40,136 nucleotides of DNA. It comes from Actinomycetes bacterium (GTDB taxonomy: Bacteria; Actinomycetota; Acidimicrobiia; Acidimicrobiales; RAAP-2). Shown here in pieces: positions 1 through 8,080 of the stretch. The notes beneath the pieces were generated by a model. It saw only the letters and a program-made list of their open reading frames with translations, was not told where the DNA came from and did not search any database. How positions within the stretch are numbered: position 1 is the stretch's first letter; every line of letters begins with the position of its first letter. Where the stretch lies: positions 1-40,136 of the forward strand of contig JAJZMD010000178.1 in assembly GCA_021803085.1 (NCBI GenBank). The letters are read 5' to 3'. Both the position numbers and the translations under genes were made by a program.

Positions 1-1
1 C

Positions 2-937
2 CAGGTGATGGTCGAAGAGGGTCGGGTCCGGCCGGGCGAGCTCGTCGTCGGCACCGATTCCCACACGACCACCTATGGGGCGGTCGGCGCGGCGGGCTGC
101 GGGATCGGCAGCTCGGAGATGGCGTACGCGCTCGCGACGGGCAGGCTCTGGTTCAAGGTTCCCGAGACCGTGCTCGTCGTGTTCGAGGGTCGGCTCGCCT
201 ACATGGTCACGGCGAAGGACCTCGTCCTGTACCTCATGCGGGAGGTCGGATCTGCCGAAGCGCAGTACCGATCGGTGGAGCACGGGGGAGCCGGCACCGA
301 CTCGCTGTCGCTTTCCGAGCGGATGACGATCGCGAACATGGGCGTCGAGATGGGGGCGAAGTTCTCGCTGTTCCCGGCCGATGGAGCCCCGACGATGCGC
401 TCCGGTGCCCGCTACGTCGCGACCCACACCGTCGACCTCGGCGCGCTCTCGCCCCAGGTCGCCGTGCCCCACCACGTGGAGAACGTCGTCGACGTGGGCG
501 AGGTCGCTGGGCTCCGTCTCGACCAGGTGTTCCTCGGCTCGTGCACGAACGGCAGGCTCGAGGACCTCCGTATTGCGGCCGCGATCCTGCGTGGCCAGAA
601 GATCGCTCCCCGAGTGCGCATGATCGTCACGCCTGCTTCGTCGAGGGTGTACGAGCAAGCCGCCGGAGAGGGCATCCTCGCCGATCTGTCGGCAGCCGGG
701 GCGATCGTGGAGGGACCCGGCTGTGGTCCGTGCTTCGGCGGCCACCTCGGGCTGCTCGCCGCCGGCGAGCGGTGCCTCGGGACCCACAACCGGAACTTCC
801 GAGGCCGCATGGGAAGCCCGGAGGGCGAGATCTACCTCGGATCTCCAGCAACCGCTGCCGCGTCGGCGCTCGCCGGGGCGATCGCCGATCCCCGCGAGCT
901 CGCGGTACCCACCGAGGCGGAAGAGGTGGCGACGTGA
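2..937 (+). CDS. Aconitase-family hydro-lyase large subunit, LeuC/homoaconitase-like (5' partial)
   Basis: Large subunit of a [4Fe-4S] hydro-lyase of the 3-isopropylmalate dehydratase/homoaconitase type, which shifts the hydroxyl of a 2-alkylmalate through a dehydrated intermediate. The window edge cuts it: about 310 codons are seen where whole proteins have about 420, so roughly the N-terminal quarter is missing. Visible are a TDSHT motif near the edge and the three iron-sulphur cluster ligands, the Cys of SCTNGR (codon at 542) and the pair in GPGCGPC (codons at 722 and 731). The small-subunit gene follows with a GTGA overlap, so the two are translated together. The family is certain. The substrate is not: the downstream DRE-TIM enzyme, PrpF isomerase and 2-oxoacid oxidoreductases suggest a catabolic or chain-extending role rather than leucine synthesis. 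Homoaconitate, methylcitrate, citramalate or dimethylmalate are all possible. Confidence 0.9.
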   Translation, partial: QVMVEEGRVRPGELVVGTDSHTTTYGAVGAAGCGIGSSEMAYALATGRLWFKVPETVLVVFEGRLAYMVTAKDLVLYLMREVGSAEAQYRSVEHGGAGTDSLSLSERMTIANMGVEMGAKFSLFPADGAPTMRSGARYVATHTVDLGALSPQVAVPHHVENVVDVGEVAGLRLDQVFLGSCTNGRLEDLRIAAAILRGQKIAPRVRMIVTPASSRVYEQAAGEGILADLSAAGAIVEGPGCGPCFGGHLGLLAAGERCLGTHNRNFRGRMGSPEGEIYLGSPATAAASALAGAIADPRELAVPTEAEEVAT

Positions 938-1455
938 CGGGATCGTCCGGCGGGGGGATCCGCTTCTGCGGCAGGGCCTGGCTCTTCGGGCCCGATATCA
1001 GCACGGACATGCTCTCGCCGGGCCAGTACGTGCACGATCCGCCGGAGGTCCGGCTCCGCCACGTCCTCGAACCGGCGCGCCCGGAGTTCGCCTCGCAGGT
1101 GCGCCCGGGCGACATCGTCGTCGCCGCGGCGAACTTCGGTTGCGGGTCGAGCCGGGAGTCGGCGCCCCAGCACCTGAAGGATCTCGGCGTCGCAGTCGTG
1201 CTGGCCGACTCCCTTGCGCGGATCTTCGCACGCAACGCGATCGCGCTTGGCCTTCCCGCGCTGAGCTGCCCCGGCGTGAGCACGGCGGTACGCGATCAGG
1301 AGATCGTGGAGGTGGACGTCGAGGCGGGCGAGGTGGTCGTGGGGGAAGGCCGGACGGTGCTGCGAGCTGACCGTATCCCCGAGCCGATGCTCGACGTGCT
1401 GCGCCTCGGTGGTATCGAGCCGCTGCTCGCGGCGCTCGCCGCCGGGAGGCGGTGA
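934..1455 (+). CDS. Aconitase-family hydro-lyase small subunit, LeuD-like
   Basis: Swivelling-domain subunit (173 aa) that partners the large subunit to form the active dehydratase; it carries substrate-recognition residues and no metal cluster. The start is GTG at 934, inside the TGA of the upstream gene, which gives a protein of normal LeuD length; the open frame runs further upstream but only antisense-like sequence lies there. Seen in the protein are an AWLFGPDISTDML segment matching the family's N-terminal signature and the highly conserved NFGCGSSRESAP loop around residue 70, followed by a typical IFARNAIALGLP stretch. It is the last gene before a 325-base gap that contains a hairpin and a promoter, so it probably ends a transcription unit with its large subunit. 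Family assignment is firm; substrate is open for the same reasons as its partner. Confidence 0.9.
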   Translation: MTGSSGGGIRFCGRAWLFGPDISTDMLSPGQYVHDPPEVRLRHVLEPARPEFASQVRPGDIVVAAANFGCGSSRESAPQHLKDLGVAVVLADSLARIFARNAIALGLPALSCPGVSTAVRDQEIVEVDVEAGEVVVGEGRTVLRADRIPEPMLDVLRLGGIEPLLAALAAGRR

Positions 1456-1513
1456 CCCGGGCAGGACCCGGTAACTGGGCAGGACCGGGCAAGACCGCCG
1501 CTTCGTCGACCAT

Positions 1514-1532
1514 CCGGCGCGTCGGGCGCCGG
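1514..1532 (+). terminator. GC-rich hairpin after the dehydratase genes
   Basis: A perfect 7-bp inverted repeat (CCGGCGC / GCGCCGG) with a 5-base loop lies 58 bases after the LeuD-like stop and before the next promoter. There is no T-run, which is common for actinobacterial terminators, so it is a candidate only. Confidence 0.4.
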
Positions 1533-1569
1533 GTGCCGCCGGCAATGACGGTGCCGGAGGGCCGCTCAC

Positions 1570-1599
1570 TTGACTGACCGGACAGTCCAGGCATAAGAT
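1570..1599 (+). promoter_or_regulatory. Candidate sigma-70 promoter for the long catabolic operon
   Basis: TTGACT at 1570-1575 and TAAGAT at 1594-1599 are separated by 18 bases, a good match to a housekeeping promoter in an otherwise very GC-rich gap. Transcription would start near 1606, leaving a leader of about 175 bases before the GTG at 1781. The next fourteen genes on this strand are tightly packed or overlapping, so this is the best single candidate for their common promoter. The rest of the 1456-1780 gap holds the hairpin at 1514-1532 and no convincing gene. Confidence 0.5.
1572..1587. promoter_or_regulatory. Candidate operator palindrome overlapping the -35 box
   Basis: GACTG-ACCGGA-CAGTC is an inverted repeat with 5-bp arms and a CCGG centre. 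It overlaps the -35 hexamer and the spacer of the promoter, where a TetR- or GntR-type regulator bound as a dimer would block transcription. No regulator gene is present in the window, so this is inference from position and symmetry. Confidence 0.35.
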
Positions 1600-1780
1600 C
1601 AACCCGCGCGCTATACGTAGACCGACAGACTCGTCTGGCTCTGGTCGGCCAGGCATACGGGGTGCGGGCGTGCATGCCGGCCACCGGGTACGAAGAGCCA
1701 GGGAGGGTGACGAGGACGCGGTGACGCAGGCAGCGATTGTGCAGCGCTCGGAGCCTACGGGCAGGTGGGGAGGTGACCCT

Positions 1781-3124
1781 GTGGGACGTGACGAGCAGGG
1801 GATGACCGGTTCGAAGAGCACCGGGGCACGGTCGGCTCGACCACCGTCCCCGGCTGCGGAGGCCTCGGCGCCATCCGACCTCATCTACGACTGGAACGGC
1901 CAGCTGCCCTGCTCGTTCTCGCTCGACGTGCCGGCGGCCATCGAGCTCAACGACGAGACGCTGCGCGACGGGCTCCAATGCCCCTCGGTGCGGCAGCCTT
2001 CCCTCGTCCAGAAGCAGGCGTTCCTCCGCACGCTCCCTCAAATCGGCGTCGACGCCGCCGACATCGGCTATGCGGGAGCGAGCGAGCAGTCGTTCGAGCA
2101 CGTCGTCGGGCTCGCCCGGACGATCGCCGATGAGCGCCTTCCCATCAGGCCGAACTGCGCGGGACGGACCCACGTGAAGGACATCGACGCCATCGCCGAG
2201 GCGCAGCAGCGCGCCGGCGTTCGCATCGACGCTGCGCTCTTCATCGGGTCGAGCCCGATCCGCCAGTGGGTGGAAGGCTGGGACGTCCCGAGGCTCGTCC
2301 AGACGATCGAGGACGCGATCTCCTACGCGGTACGCGCTGGGCTCGAGGTGATGTTCGTCACGGAAGACACCACCCGGGCGCGCCAGAAGGACATCGCAAC
2401 GATGTACCTCGCAGCTGCAGGTGCCGGCGCGACCCGCTTCTGCATTTCGGACACCGTCGGCCAGGCGACGCCGGGCGGCGTGCAGCAGATCGTGCCGTTC
2501 CTCGCTGGCGAGCTCGCCGCGCACGGATTCGGAGAGGCCCTCGTCGACTGGCACGGTCACCGTGATCGCGGGCTGGACGTCGTGAACGCCCTTGCGGCGC
2601 TGTCCGCCGGTGCGCGGCGGGTACATGGCTGCGCGCTCGGCATCGGCGAGCGGGTTGGCAACACCGCGCTCGACCTCGTGCTCGTGAACATCGCCCTGCT
2701 CGGATGGAAGGAGCTCGACCTCCTCGGGCTTCCCGCCTACTGCCAGGTCGCGAGCGAGATGACCGGCGTGCCGATCCCGAGGAACTACCCGGTGGTGGGC
2801 CAGGACGCCTTTGCGACGAGCACTGGGGTCCACGCGGCCGCAGTCGCCAAGGCGTACGAGAAGGGCGACGCGTGGCTGGCGGACCGCGTCTACAGCGCGG
2901 TTCCGGCCTCGCTCGTCGGGCGCAGCCAGGAGATCTCGATCGGTCCGATGAGCGGGAAGTCGAACGTCGTCTACTGGCTGCGGACGCACGGTTTCGATCC
3001 GACGACCGAGCGGACGACGGCCATCCTCGAGGCCGCGAAGTGCTCCTCCCACGTGCTGAGCGATGGCGAGGCGACCAGGATCGCCCGGGCCGCAGGGCGC
3101 CGGCGCGTGAAGAAGGCCGGCTGA
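1781..3124 (+). CDS. DRE-TIM metallolyase, homocitrate/2-isopropylmalate synthase-like
   Basis: Claisen-type enzyme (447 aa) of the family that joins an acyl-CoA to a 2-oxoacid to make a 2-alkylmalate, or in relatives cleaves such products. The barrel begins with NDETLRDG (Asp58, Arg62, Asp63), giving metal-binding Asp and catalytic Arg. The second metal motif, normally HxHND, reads HGHRD (His258, His260, Arg261), an Asn-to-Arg change. GIGERVGN and a late SGKSNVV segment are also family-like. No separate C-terminal leucine-feedback domain of standard length is obvious. The GTG at 1781 is chosen because GGGGAGGTGA lies 4 bases before it; ATG at 1802 is an alternative and the frame is open up to 1670. 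It opens the long operon, 1 base ahead of IorA. The exact acceptor 2-oxoacid, and even the reaction direction, cannot be read from sequence. Confidence 0.85.
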   Translation: MGRDEQGMTGSKSTGARSARPPSPAAEASAPSDLIYDWNGQLPCSFSLDVPAAIELNDETLRDGLQCPSVRQPSLVQKQAFLRTLPQIGVDAADIGYAGASEQSFEHVVGLARTIADERLPIRPNCAGRTHVKDIDAIAEAQQRAGVRIDAALFIGSSPIRQWVEGWDVPRLVQTIEDAISYAVRAGLEVMFVTEDTTRARQKDIATMYLAAAGAGATRFCISDTVGQATPGGVQQIVPFLAGELAAHGFGEALVDWHGHRDRGLDVVNALAALSAGARRVHGCALGIGERVGNTALDLVLVNIALLGWKELDLLGLPAYCQVASEMTGVPIPRNYPVVGQDAFATSTGVHAAAVAKAYEKGDAWLADRVYSAVPASLVGRSQEISIGPMSGKSNVVYWLRTHGFDPTTERTTAILEAAKCSSHVLSDGEATRIARAAGRRRVKKAG

Positions 3125-3125
3125 G

Positions 3126-4985
3126 ATGGCCGAGACGACGAGGCTCGCCCTGCTCTCAGGCAATGAGGCTCTCGCCCTCGGCGCGTACCACGCCGGTGTC
3201 GAGGTGGCGACCGGCTACCCGGGGACGCCGAGCACCGAGGTGCTCGAGCACCTCGTCCGGATCTCCGAGGCGGGCGAGGTCGACGCCGACTGGTCGACGA
3301 ACGAGAAGGTGGCCCTCGACGTCGGCATCGGTGCCGCCCTCGCCGGCAAGCGGGTGCTCGTGACGATGAAGCACGTCGGCGTGAACGTGGCGATGGACAG
3401 CCTGATGACGAGCGCGTACATCGGCGTGAAAGGCGGTCTCGTCCTCATGACCGCCGACGACCCGGGAATGCACAGCTCCCAGAACGAGCAGGACAACCGC
3501 TACCTCGGCCGCTTCGCCGGCATTCCGGTCTTCGAACCCGCTGACAGCCAGGAGATCTACGACTTCGTTCAGGTCGCGTTCGAGGTGAGCGAACGCTTCG
3601 ACGTCCCCTGTCTCCTGCGCACCACGACCCGCACCTCGCACGCCCGATCGAAGGTGGAGGCCGGAGCGCGGGTCGTACGTGCCGTGGAGCCGTCGTTCAC
3701 GCGTAACCCGGCGAAGTACGTCATGCTGCCCGCCTTCGCCCGCGAGCGTCACGTCGTCCACCTCGATCGTCTCGAGGCGCTCCAGGCCTATGTCGAGGAG
3801 CACCCGCTCACGGTCGAGGAGCTGCGCTCGCGCGCCCTCGGCGTCGTCACCGCGGGGATCTCGTACCACCACGTGCGCGAGGTGCTGCCCGAGGCGAGCA
3901 TCCTCAAGCTCGGGATCGAGTTCCCGGTTCCGGTCGAGCGGATCCGGCGCTTCGCGGCCAAGGTCGAGCGGCTTCTCGTGGTCGAAGAGCTCGAGCCCTA
4001 TCTGGAGGAGGAGATTCGCCGCATCGGCATCACCGTCGAGGGGAAGCGCTGGTTTCCCCGCGTCGGCGAGCTCTCGGCCGCCGTCGTGCGCAAGGGCTTC
4101 GTCGAGGCCGGCGCGCTGCCTGCGGGCGACGGTCCGAGCGCGCGCCTGCCGGTGCCGGGCGTCGGGAACAGACCCCCGGTGCTGTGCCCCGGCTGCCCGC
4201 ATTCGACCCCGTTCCTCGCGCTGGGTGAGCTCGACGCGATCGTCTCTGGCGACATCGGCTGCTACACCCTCGCCGCCGCACCGCCGCTCTCCTCGATGGA
4301 CACCTGCCTCGCCATGGGGTCGAGCATCGGCATCGCGACGGGGCTTGCCGTCTCGGGGCTCTCGAAACAGCCGATCGTCGCGACGATCGGTGACTCGACC
4401 TTCCTCCACGGGGGCATCCCCCCGTTGCTCGATGCCATCCACCGCCAAGCGAACATGGTCGTGCTCATCCTCGACAACGGGACGACGGCGATGACCGGGG
4501 GCCAGCCGCACCCGGGGATCGCGTACGACATCCGCGGCCGCGCGGCGCCCGCTGCCGACATCGCGGCGATCTGCCGCGCCGCCGGCGTCACGTCGGTGGT
4601 GGTCGTCGATCCCTACGACGTCCCGGCGACCCGTCGGGCGCTGCGCGCGGCGATCGCCCACAGGGGGGTCTCCGTCGTCGTGACGAGCAGGGTGTGCGTG
4701 GAGTCGCCCGTGAAGAGCCGGGGCCCCGTCTACACCGTCCTGAGCGATCGGTGCGACGGCTGCCAGGCGTGCATGAAGGTCGGTTGTCCGGCGATCTCCT
4801 GGGACCTGGCGACCATGTCGACACCCCCGGGAGTGAAGATCGACCCAGCAGTCTGCTCAGGATGCACGATCTGTGCGCAGCTATGCCCCTCTCGAGCGAT
4901 CGTGTCGGTGCGCGACGCGAAGGCGGACGACGCGAAGGTGCTCAGCCTCGCTGCCGCTCCAGCGGAGGCAGGGTCGGCTCGATGA
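3126..4985 (+). CDS. iorA: Indolepyruvate ferredoxin oxidoreductase alpha subunit-like (IorA)
   Basis: Catalytic subunit (619 aa) of an aryl-pyruvate-type 2-oxoacid:ferredoxin oxidoreductase, which decarboxylates a 2-oxoacid to an acyl-CoA and reduces ferredoxin. The order is a pyrimidine-binding domain, a transketolase-like middle domain, a thiamine-diphosphate domain with IGDSTFLHGG (near residue 422), then two [4Fe-4S] motifs at Cys543/546/549/554 and Cys577/580/583/587. This architecture and length are those of IorA. ATG at 3126 follows the previous stop by one base, and its last four bases overlap the start of the IorB-like gene. Known members use indole-, phenyl- or hydroxyphenylpyruvate; the presence of two aromatic-type acid-CoA ligases in the same operon agrees with an aryl substrate, but that is inference. 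Confidence 0.9.
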   Translation: MAETTRLALLSGNEALALGAYHAGVEVATGYPGTPSTEVLEHLVRISEAGEVDADWSTNEKVALDVGIGAALAGKRVLVTMKHVGVNVAMDSLMTSAYIGVKGGLVLMTADDPGMHSSQNEQDNRYLGRFAGIPVFEPADSQEIYDFVQVAFEVSERFDVPCLLRTTTRTSHARSKVEAGARVVRAVEPSFTRNPAKYVMLPAFARERHVVHLDRLEALQAYVEEHPLTVEELRSRALGVVTAGISYHHVREVLPEASILKLGIEFPVPVERIRRFAAKVERLLVVEELEPYLEEEIRRIGITVEGKRWFPRVGELSAAVVRKGFVEAGALPAGDGPSARLPVPGVGNRPPVLCPGCPHSTPFLALGELDAIVSGDIGCYTLAAAPPLSSMDTCLAMGSSIGIATGLAVSGLSKQPIVATIGDSTFLHGGIPPLLDAIHRQANMVVLILDNGTTAMTGGQPHPGIAYDIRGRAAPAADIAAICRAAGVTSVVVVDPYDVPATRRALRAAIAHRGVSVVVTSRVCVESPVKSRGPVYTVLSDRCDGCQACMKVGCPAISWDLATMSTPPGVKIDPAVCSGCTICAQLCPSRAIVSVRDAKADDAKVLSLAAAPAEAGSAR

Positions 4986-6019
4986 CCCGGGTCAACGGGT
5001 CGAATGGCAAGGTGCCGGCGCGCACGCCGCCAGCAAGGCTCGAGTCGGGCAACCTCGTCGTGGTCGGCGTCGGCGGGCAGGGCGTGATCCTGGCCAGCAA
5101 CCTCGTCTCTCAGGTGCTCCTCGACGCCGGGTACGACGTGAAGAAGTCCGAGGTCCACGGCATGTCCCAGCGTGGCGGCACGGTCGTGAGCCATGTGCGC
5201 TTCGGGCCCGAGGTCCACTCGGTGATGGTGGAGCCAGGCTCAGCTGACTGGATCGTCGCGTTCGAATGGGAAGAGGGCTTGCGCTCCCTTTCCTACCTCA
5301 AGCCGAACGGCGTCGCGCTCGTGAGCACGGAGCGCAGGATCCCTCCCGCGGCGATGCTCGATCATCGTGATCAGTCGCTCGAGTACCCGGCACTTGGCGA
5401 GGTGCCGTTCGGGGTGCTCGCGCTCGACACCTTCGCCGTCGCCGGCGACGCCGCCGCGGCGGTACCGGCGGTCGCCCAGACGGTGCTCCTCGGCGCGCTG
5501 TCGGTCCTGCTTCCCTTCCCGGTCGAGGCGTGGCAGGCGTCGATCAACGCCTGGGTGCCCCGCAAGGCGTTGACCGGCAACCTGAGAGCGTTCGAGCGCG
5601 GGCGGGCCCTCGCCCCGGAGGTGAGAGCGGCGGAGGCCGCGGCGAGGACGGTGGCGAGGACGGTGGAGCCTGGGCCCGAGGTCGTGCCGAGCGCTTCCGC
5701 GTCGCCTGTTGAGCACGACGGAGCGAAGCGCTCCCGCGACGGGGTCGCGGAACGCCTACTGCCGGTGGTGCGCATCGAGCGGAGCTGGTGCAAGGGCTGC
5801 GATATCTGCGTGGCCATGTGCCCGGAGAAGTGCCTCGTCCTCGACGAGCTCGACGTCGCGGTCTTCGCCCGTCCGGAGCGGTGTACGGGCTGCCAGCTGT
5901 GCGCCTTGCTCTGTCCTGATCTCGCGATGGACGTCCTTTGGGTGCCTGCCGACGATCTCACCGGCTGGCTTTTCGCCAACGAGGAGGACCGTGTCCGAGC
6001 GGCAGCTGACCCAAGGTAA
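4982..6019 (+). CDS. IorB-like gamma-domain subunit fused to a two-cluster ferredoxin (KorD-like)
   Basis: A 345-aa chimera. Residues about 23-215 match the beta subunit of indolepyruvate ferredoxin oxidoreductase (COG1014 gamma domain, with GVGGQGVILASNLV near the N terminus and EVHGMSQRGG). After a linker rich in Ala, Glu and Pro, residues about 260-345 form a 2[4Fe-4S] ferredoxin domain with Cys270/273/276/280 and Cys301/304/307/311, like the small delta/KorD subunit of 2-oxoglutarate ferredoxin oxidoreductase. ATG at 4982 overlaps the IorA stop as ATGA. The next gene, korA, starts inside its last 29 bases. KorD genes normally sit beside korA/korB, so the fusion joins the Ior and Kor enzymes physically and perhaps electronically. 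Domain calls are firm; the effect of the fusion is inference. Confidence 0.88.
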   Translation: MTRVNGSNGKVPARTPPARLESGNLVVVGVGGQGVILASNLVSQVLLDAGYDVKKSEVHGMSQRGGTVVSHVRFGPEVHSVMVEPGSADWIVAFEWEEGLRSLSYLKPNGVALVSTERRIPPAAMLDHRDQSLEYPALGEVPFGVLALDTFAVAGDAAAAVPAVAQTVLLGALSVLLPFPVEAWQASINAWVPRKALTGNLRAFERGRALAPEVRAAEAAARTVARTVEPGPEVVPSASASPVEHDGAKRSRDGVAERLLPVVRIERSWCKGCDICVAMCPEKCLVLDELDVAVFARPERCTGCQLCALLCPDLAMDVLWVPADDLTGWLFANEEDRVRAAADPR

Positions 6020-7139
6020 CGAGGCATGCGCCCGTGCCGCATTGGCGGCGGGGTGCACGTTCTTCGGCGGCTACCCGATCTCGCCCTCGTCAGAGATCGC
6101 AGAGCACCTCGCTCGCGAGCTGCCCAAGCGCGGCGGCGTGTTCATCCAGATGGAGGACGAGCTCGCATCGATGGGCGCGGTCCTCGGAGCTTCGCTGGGC
6201 GGCCGGCGAGCGATGACGGCGACGTCAGGGCCGGGCTTCACGCTCATGCAGGAGCATCTTGGGTACGCGTCGTTGGCGGAGATCCCCTGCGTGGTGGTCG
6301 ACGTGATGCGCGGCGGTCCGAGCACGGGACTTCCCACCTCGCCCGCCCAGGGCGACGTGATGCAGGCGCGCTGGGGCTCGCACGGAGACCGGGCGACGAT
6401 CGCGGTGGCGCCGGGAAGCGTCCAGGAGGTCTACACCCTCACGATCGAGGCGTTCCGTTTGGCCGAGACCCTCCGCACGCCTGTCGCCGTGCTCTACGAC
6501 GAGGTGATCGGCCACATGCGCGAGGGGGTGGTGCTTCACGAGCCGACCTCGGAGGAGCTGGGCCTGCGCTCGGGGCCGCGTGGGCCGTTCTCGCCGGACT
6601 TCCTCCCGTACGAGCCGGACGAGAAAGGGGTCGCGAGAGTTCCCGACTTCGGGCGCGGGTACCGCTTCCACGTGACCGGGCTGATGCACGACGAGCGCGG
6701 GTATCCCACCTCGGACCACGCGAAGGTCGAGCAGCTGCTCGCGCGCCTCGAACGCAAGGTCGACGCCGCAGTCGACGCGGTCGCGCCCGAGCTCTACCGT
6801 CTCGAGGATGCGAAGATCGTGGTCGTCGCCTACGGCATCGTCGCCCGGACGGCGCGAGCCGCGGTCGACGCGCTGCGCGCCGAGGGTGTGCCCGCCGGGT
6901 TGCTGCGCACGCGCCTTCTGTGGCCGATCCCTGCGGCCGCGCTCGCCGACGCGATCGGGCATGCTGACCTCGTCGTCGTGGCCGAGATGAACCGGGGTCA
7001 GTGGGCGTTCGAGGTGGAGCGGCTCGCGGGCCGCCACGTTCAGCTCGCCCCGTACTTGAAGGCGGGCGGAAGCGTGATCACGGCGGAGGAGCTCGTGGCC
7101 CACGTGCTTCGCGTGTCGACGAAGGGAGCCAGGGTCTGA
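5991..7139 (+). CDS. korA: 2-oxoacid:ferredoxin oxidoreductase alpha subunit (KorA-like)
   Basis: Alpha subunit (382 aa) of a 2-oxoglutarate-type ferredoxin oxidoreductase, holding the pyrimidine-binding and domain II segments. It opens with a QGNEACARAA segment, then GGYPISPSSEI and MEDELASMGAVLGASLGG, both characteristic of KorA. GTG at 5991 is the start, with GAGGAGG 3 bases upstream inside the previous gene; the frame is open much further upstream, but that part lies over the ferredoxin domain and is a shadow. It overlaps the IorB-ferredoxin gene by 29 bases and the korB start by one base (TGATG). Homologues act on 2-oxoglutarate, branched-chain 2-oxoacids or phenylglyoxylate, so the product could be succinyl-CoA, a branched acyl-CoA or benzoyl-CoA. 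Confidence 0.88.
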   Translation: MSERQLTQGNEACARAALAAGCTFFGGYPISPSSEIAEHLARELPKRGGVFIQMEDELASMGAVLGASLGGRRAMTATSGPGFTLMQEHLGYASLAEIPCVVVDVMRGGPSTGLPTSPAQGDVMQARWGSHGDRATIAVAPGSVQEVYTLTIEAFRLAETLRTPVAVLYDEVIGHMREGVVLHEPTSEELGLRSGPRGPFSPDFLPYEPDEKGVARVPDFGRGYRFHVTGLMHDERGYPTSDHAKVEQLLARLERKVDAAVDAVAPELYRLEDAKIVVVAYGIVARTARAAVDALRAEGVPAGLLRTRLLWPIPAAALADAIGHADLVVVAEMNRGQWAFEVERLAGRHVQLAPYLKAGGSVITAEELVAHVLRVSTKGARV

Positions 7140-8080
7140 TGAGTCTCGATGTCGTGAGCAGACCGCCTGCCGACGTTCCCCAGGGTGGCACCGTCGCCCC
7201 GGAAGCGCGAGCCGACGATGTCCTGGCTGCTGCGCGCGGCGCCTCGTGGCCGGGAGCGAGCGCCGAGAAGCACTTCCTTCGCTACGGGATGATGCCGCAC
7301 ATGCTCTGTCCGGGCTGCGGGCACGGGATCGTGCTCGATGCAATGCTGCGGGCCCTGGCTCGGCGCTACGAGACGCTCGACGACGTCGCCTTCGTCGCTG
7401 GCATCGGCTGCTCGAGCCGGGTCGTGGGCTACGTGGACGCCTGCACGCTGCACACGACCCACGGGCGGCCGCTCACCTTCGCGACCGGTCTCAAGCTCGC
7501 CCGGCCCGACCTCGAGGTCGTCGTCGTCACCGGTGACGGCGACGGCCTGTCCATCGGGGGAAACCACCTGATCCACGCGGCACGACGCAACATCGATCTC
7601 ACCTGCGTCCTCTTCAACAACGAGATCTACGGGATGACCGGCGGCCAGCTGGCGCCGACCACGATCCCCGGGGCGTACACGTCGACCTCGCCGAAGGGCA
7701 ACCACGAGCAGCCCTTCGATGCCGCTCGCCTGGTCGAGGCAGCAGGAGGGACCTTCGTCGCCCGTGCGCAGAGCTTTCGCACCCGTGACTTCGAGGAGAT
7801 CTTCCTTCGCGCCCTCGAGCACAAGGGTTTCTCCTTCGTCGAGGTGATGACGGACTGCACCGAGTACTTCGGGCGCACGAACCGCCTCGGCAACGGCGCC
7901 GACCTTCTGTTCAGCCAGGCGAGGGCGGACGTGGCGATCGAGGCCGACCTCGCCGGGCGGCCGACGCTGCAGGAGGTGCCCGCCAGGCCGGTGAGACCGG
8001 TGATGGAGATGGGCGTGCTCCACGAGAGCCGGCGCCAGACGCTGGAAGAGGCGATGGGGCTCGTGGAGGCCGGGTCGTGA
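7139..8080 (+). CDS. korB: 2-oxoacid:ferredoxin oxidoreductase beta subunit (KorB-like)
   Basis: Thiamine-diphosphate-binding subunit (313 aa) that works with KorA and the gamma subunit. CPGCGHG (Cys57, Cys60) and GDGDGLSIGGNH (from residue 132), followed by FNNEIYGMTGGQ, are the standard ThDP/magnesium signature of KorB. The first 40 or so residues are a low-complexity extension ahead of the usual KorB start. ATG at 7139 shares its A with the korA stop, and the 3' end overlaps the next start as GTGA, so the three subunits are translationally coupled. No iron-sulphur motif of the pyruvate-oxidoreductase type follows the ThDP domain, so electrons must leave through the ferredoxin domains encoded upstream. 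Confidence 0.9.
   Translation: MSLDVVSRPPADVPQGGTVAPEARADDVLAAARGASWPGASAEKHFLRYGMMPHMLCPGCGHGIVLDAMLRALARRYETLDDVAFVAGIGCSSRVVGYVDACTLHTTHGRPLTFATGLKLARPDLEVVVVTGDGDGLSIGGNHLIHAARRNIDLTCVLFNNEIYGMTGGQLAPTTIPGAYTSTSPKGNHEQPFDAARLVEAAGGTFVARAQSFRTRDFEEIFLRALEHKGFSFVEVMTDCTEYFGRTNRLGNGADLLFSQARADVAIEADLAGRPTLQEVPARPVRPVMEMGVLHESRRQTLEEAMGLVEAGS

Noticed and set aside
1-1455. Leucine biosynthesis leuCD
   Set aside because: The family fits, but the neighbours (PrpF, two oxoacid ferredoxin oxidoreductases, aryl-CoA ligases) and the absence of leuB make a plain leucine operon unlikely; the substrate is left open.
998-3163. 721-codon open frame on the minus strand
   Set aside because: Fully antisense to the LeuD-like and DRE-TIM genes; its protein is Arg/Pro-rich without any motif, as expected for a GC-rich shadow.
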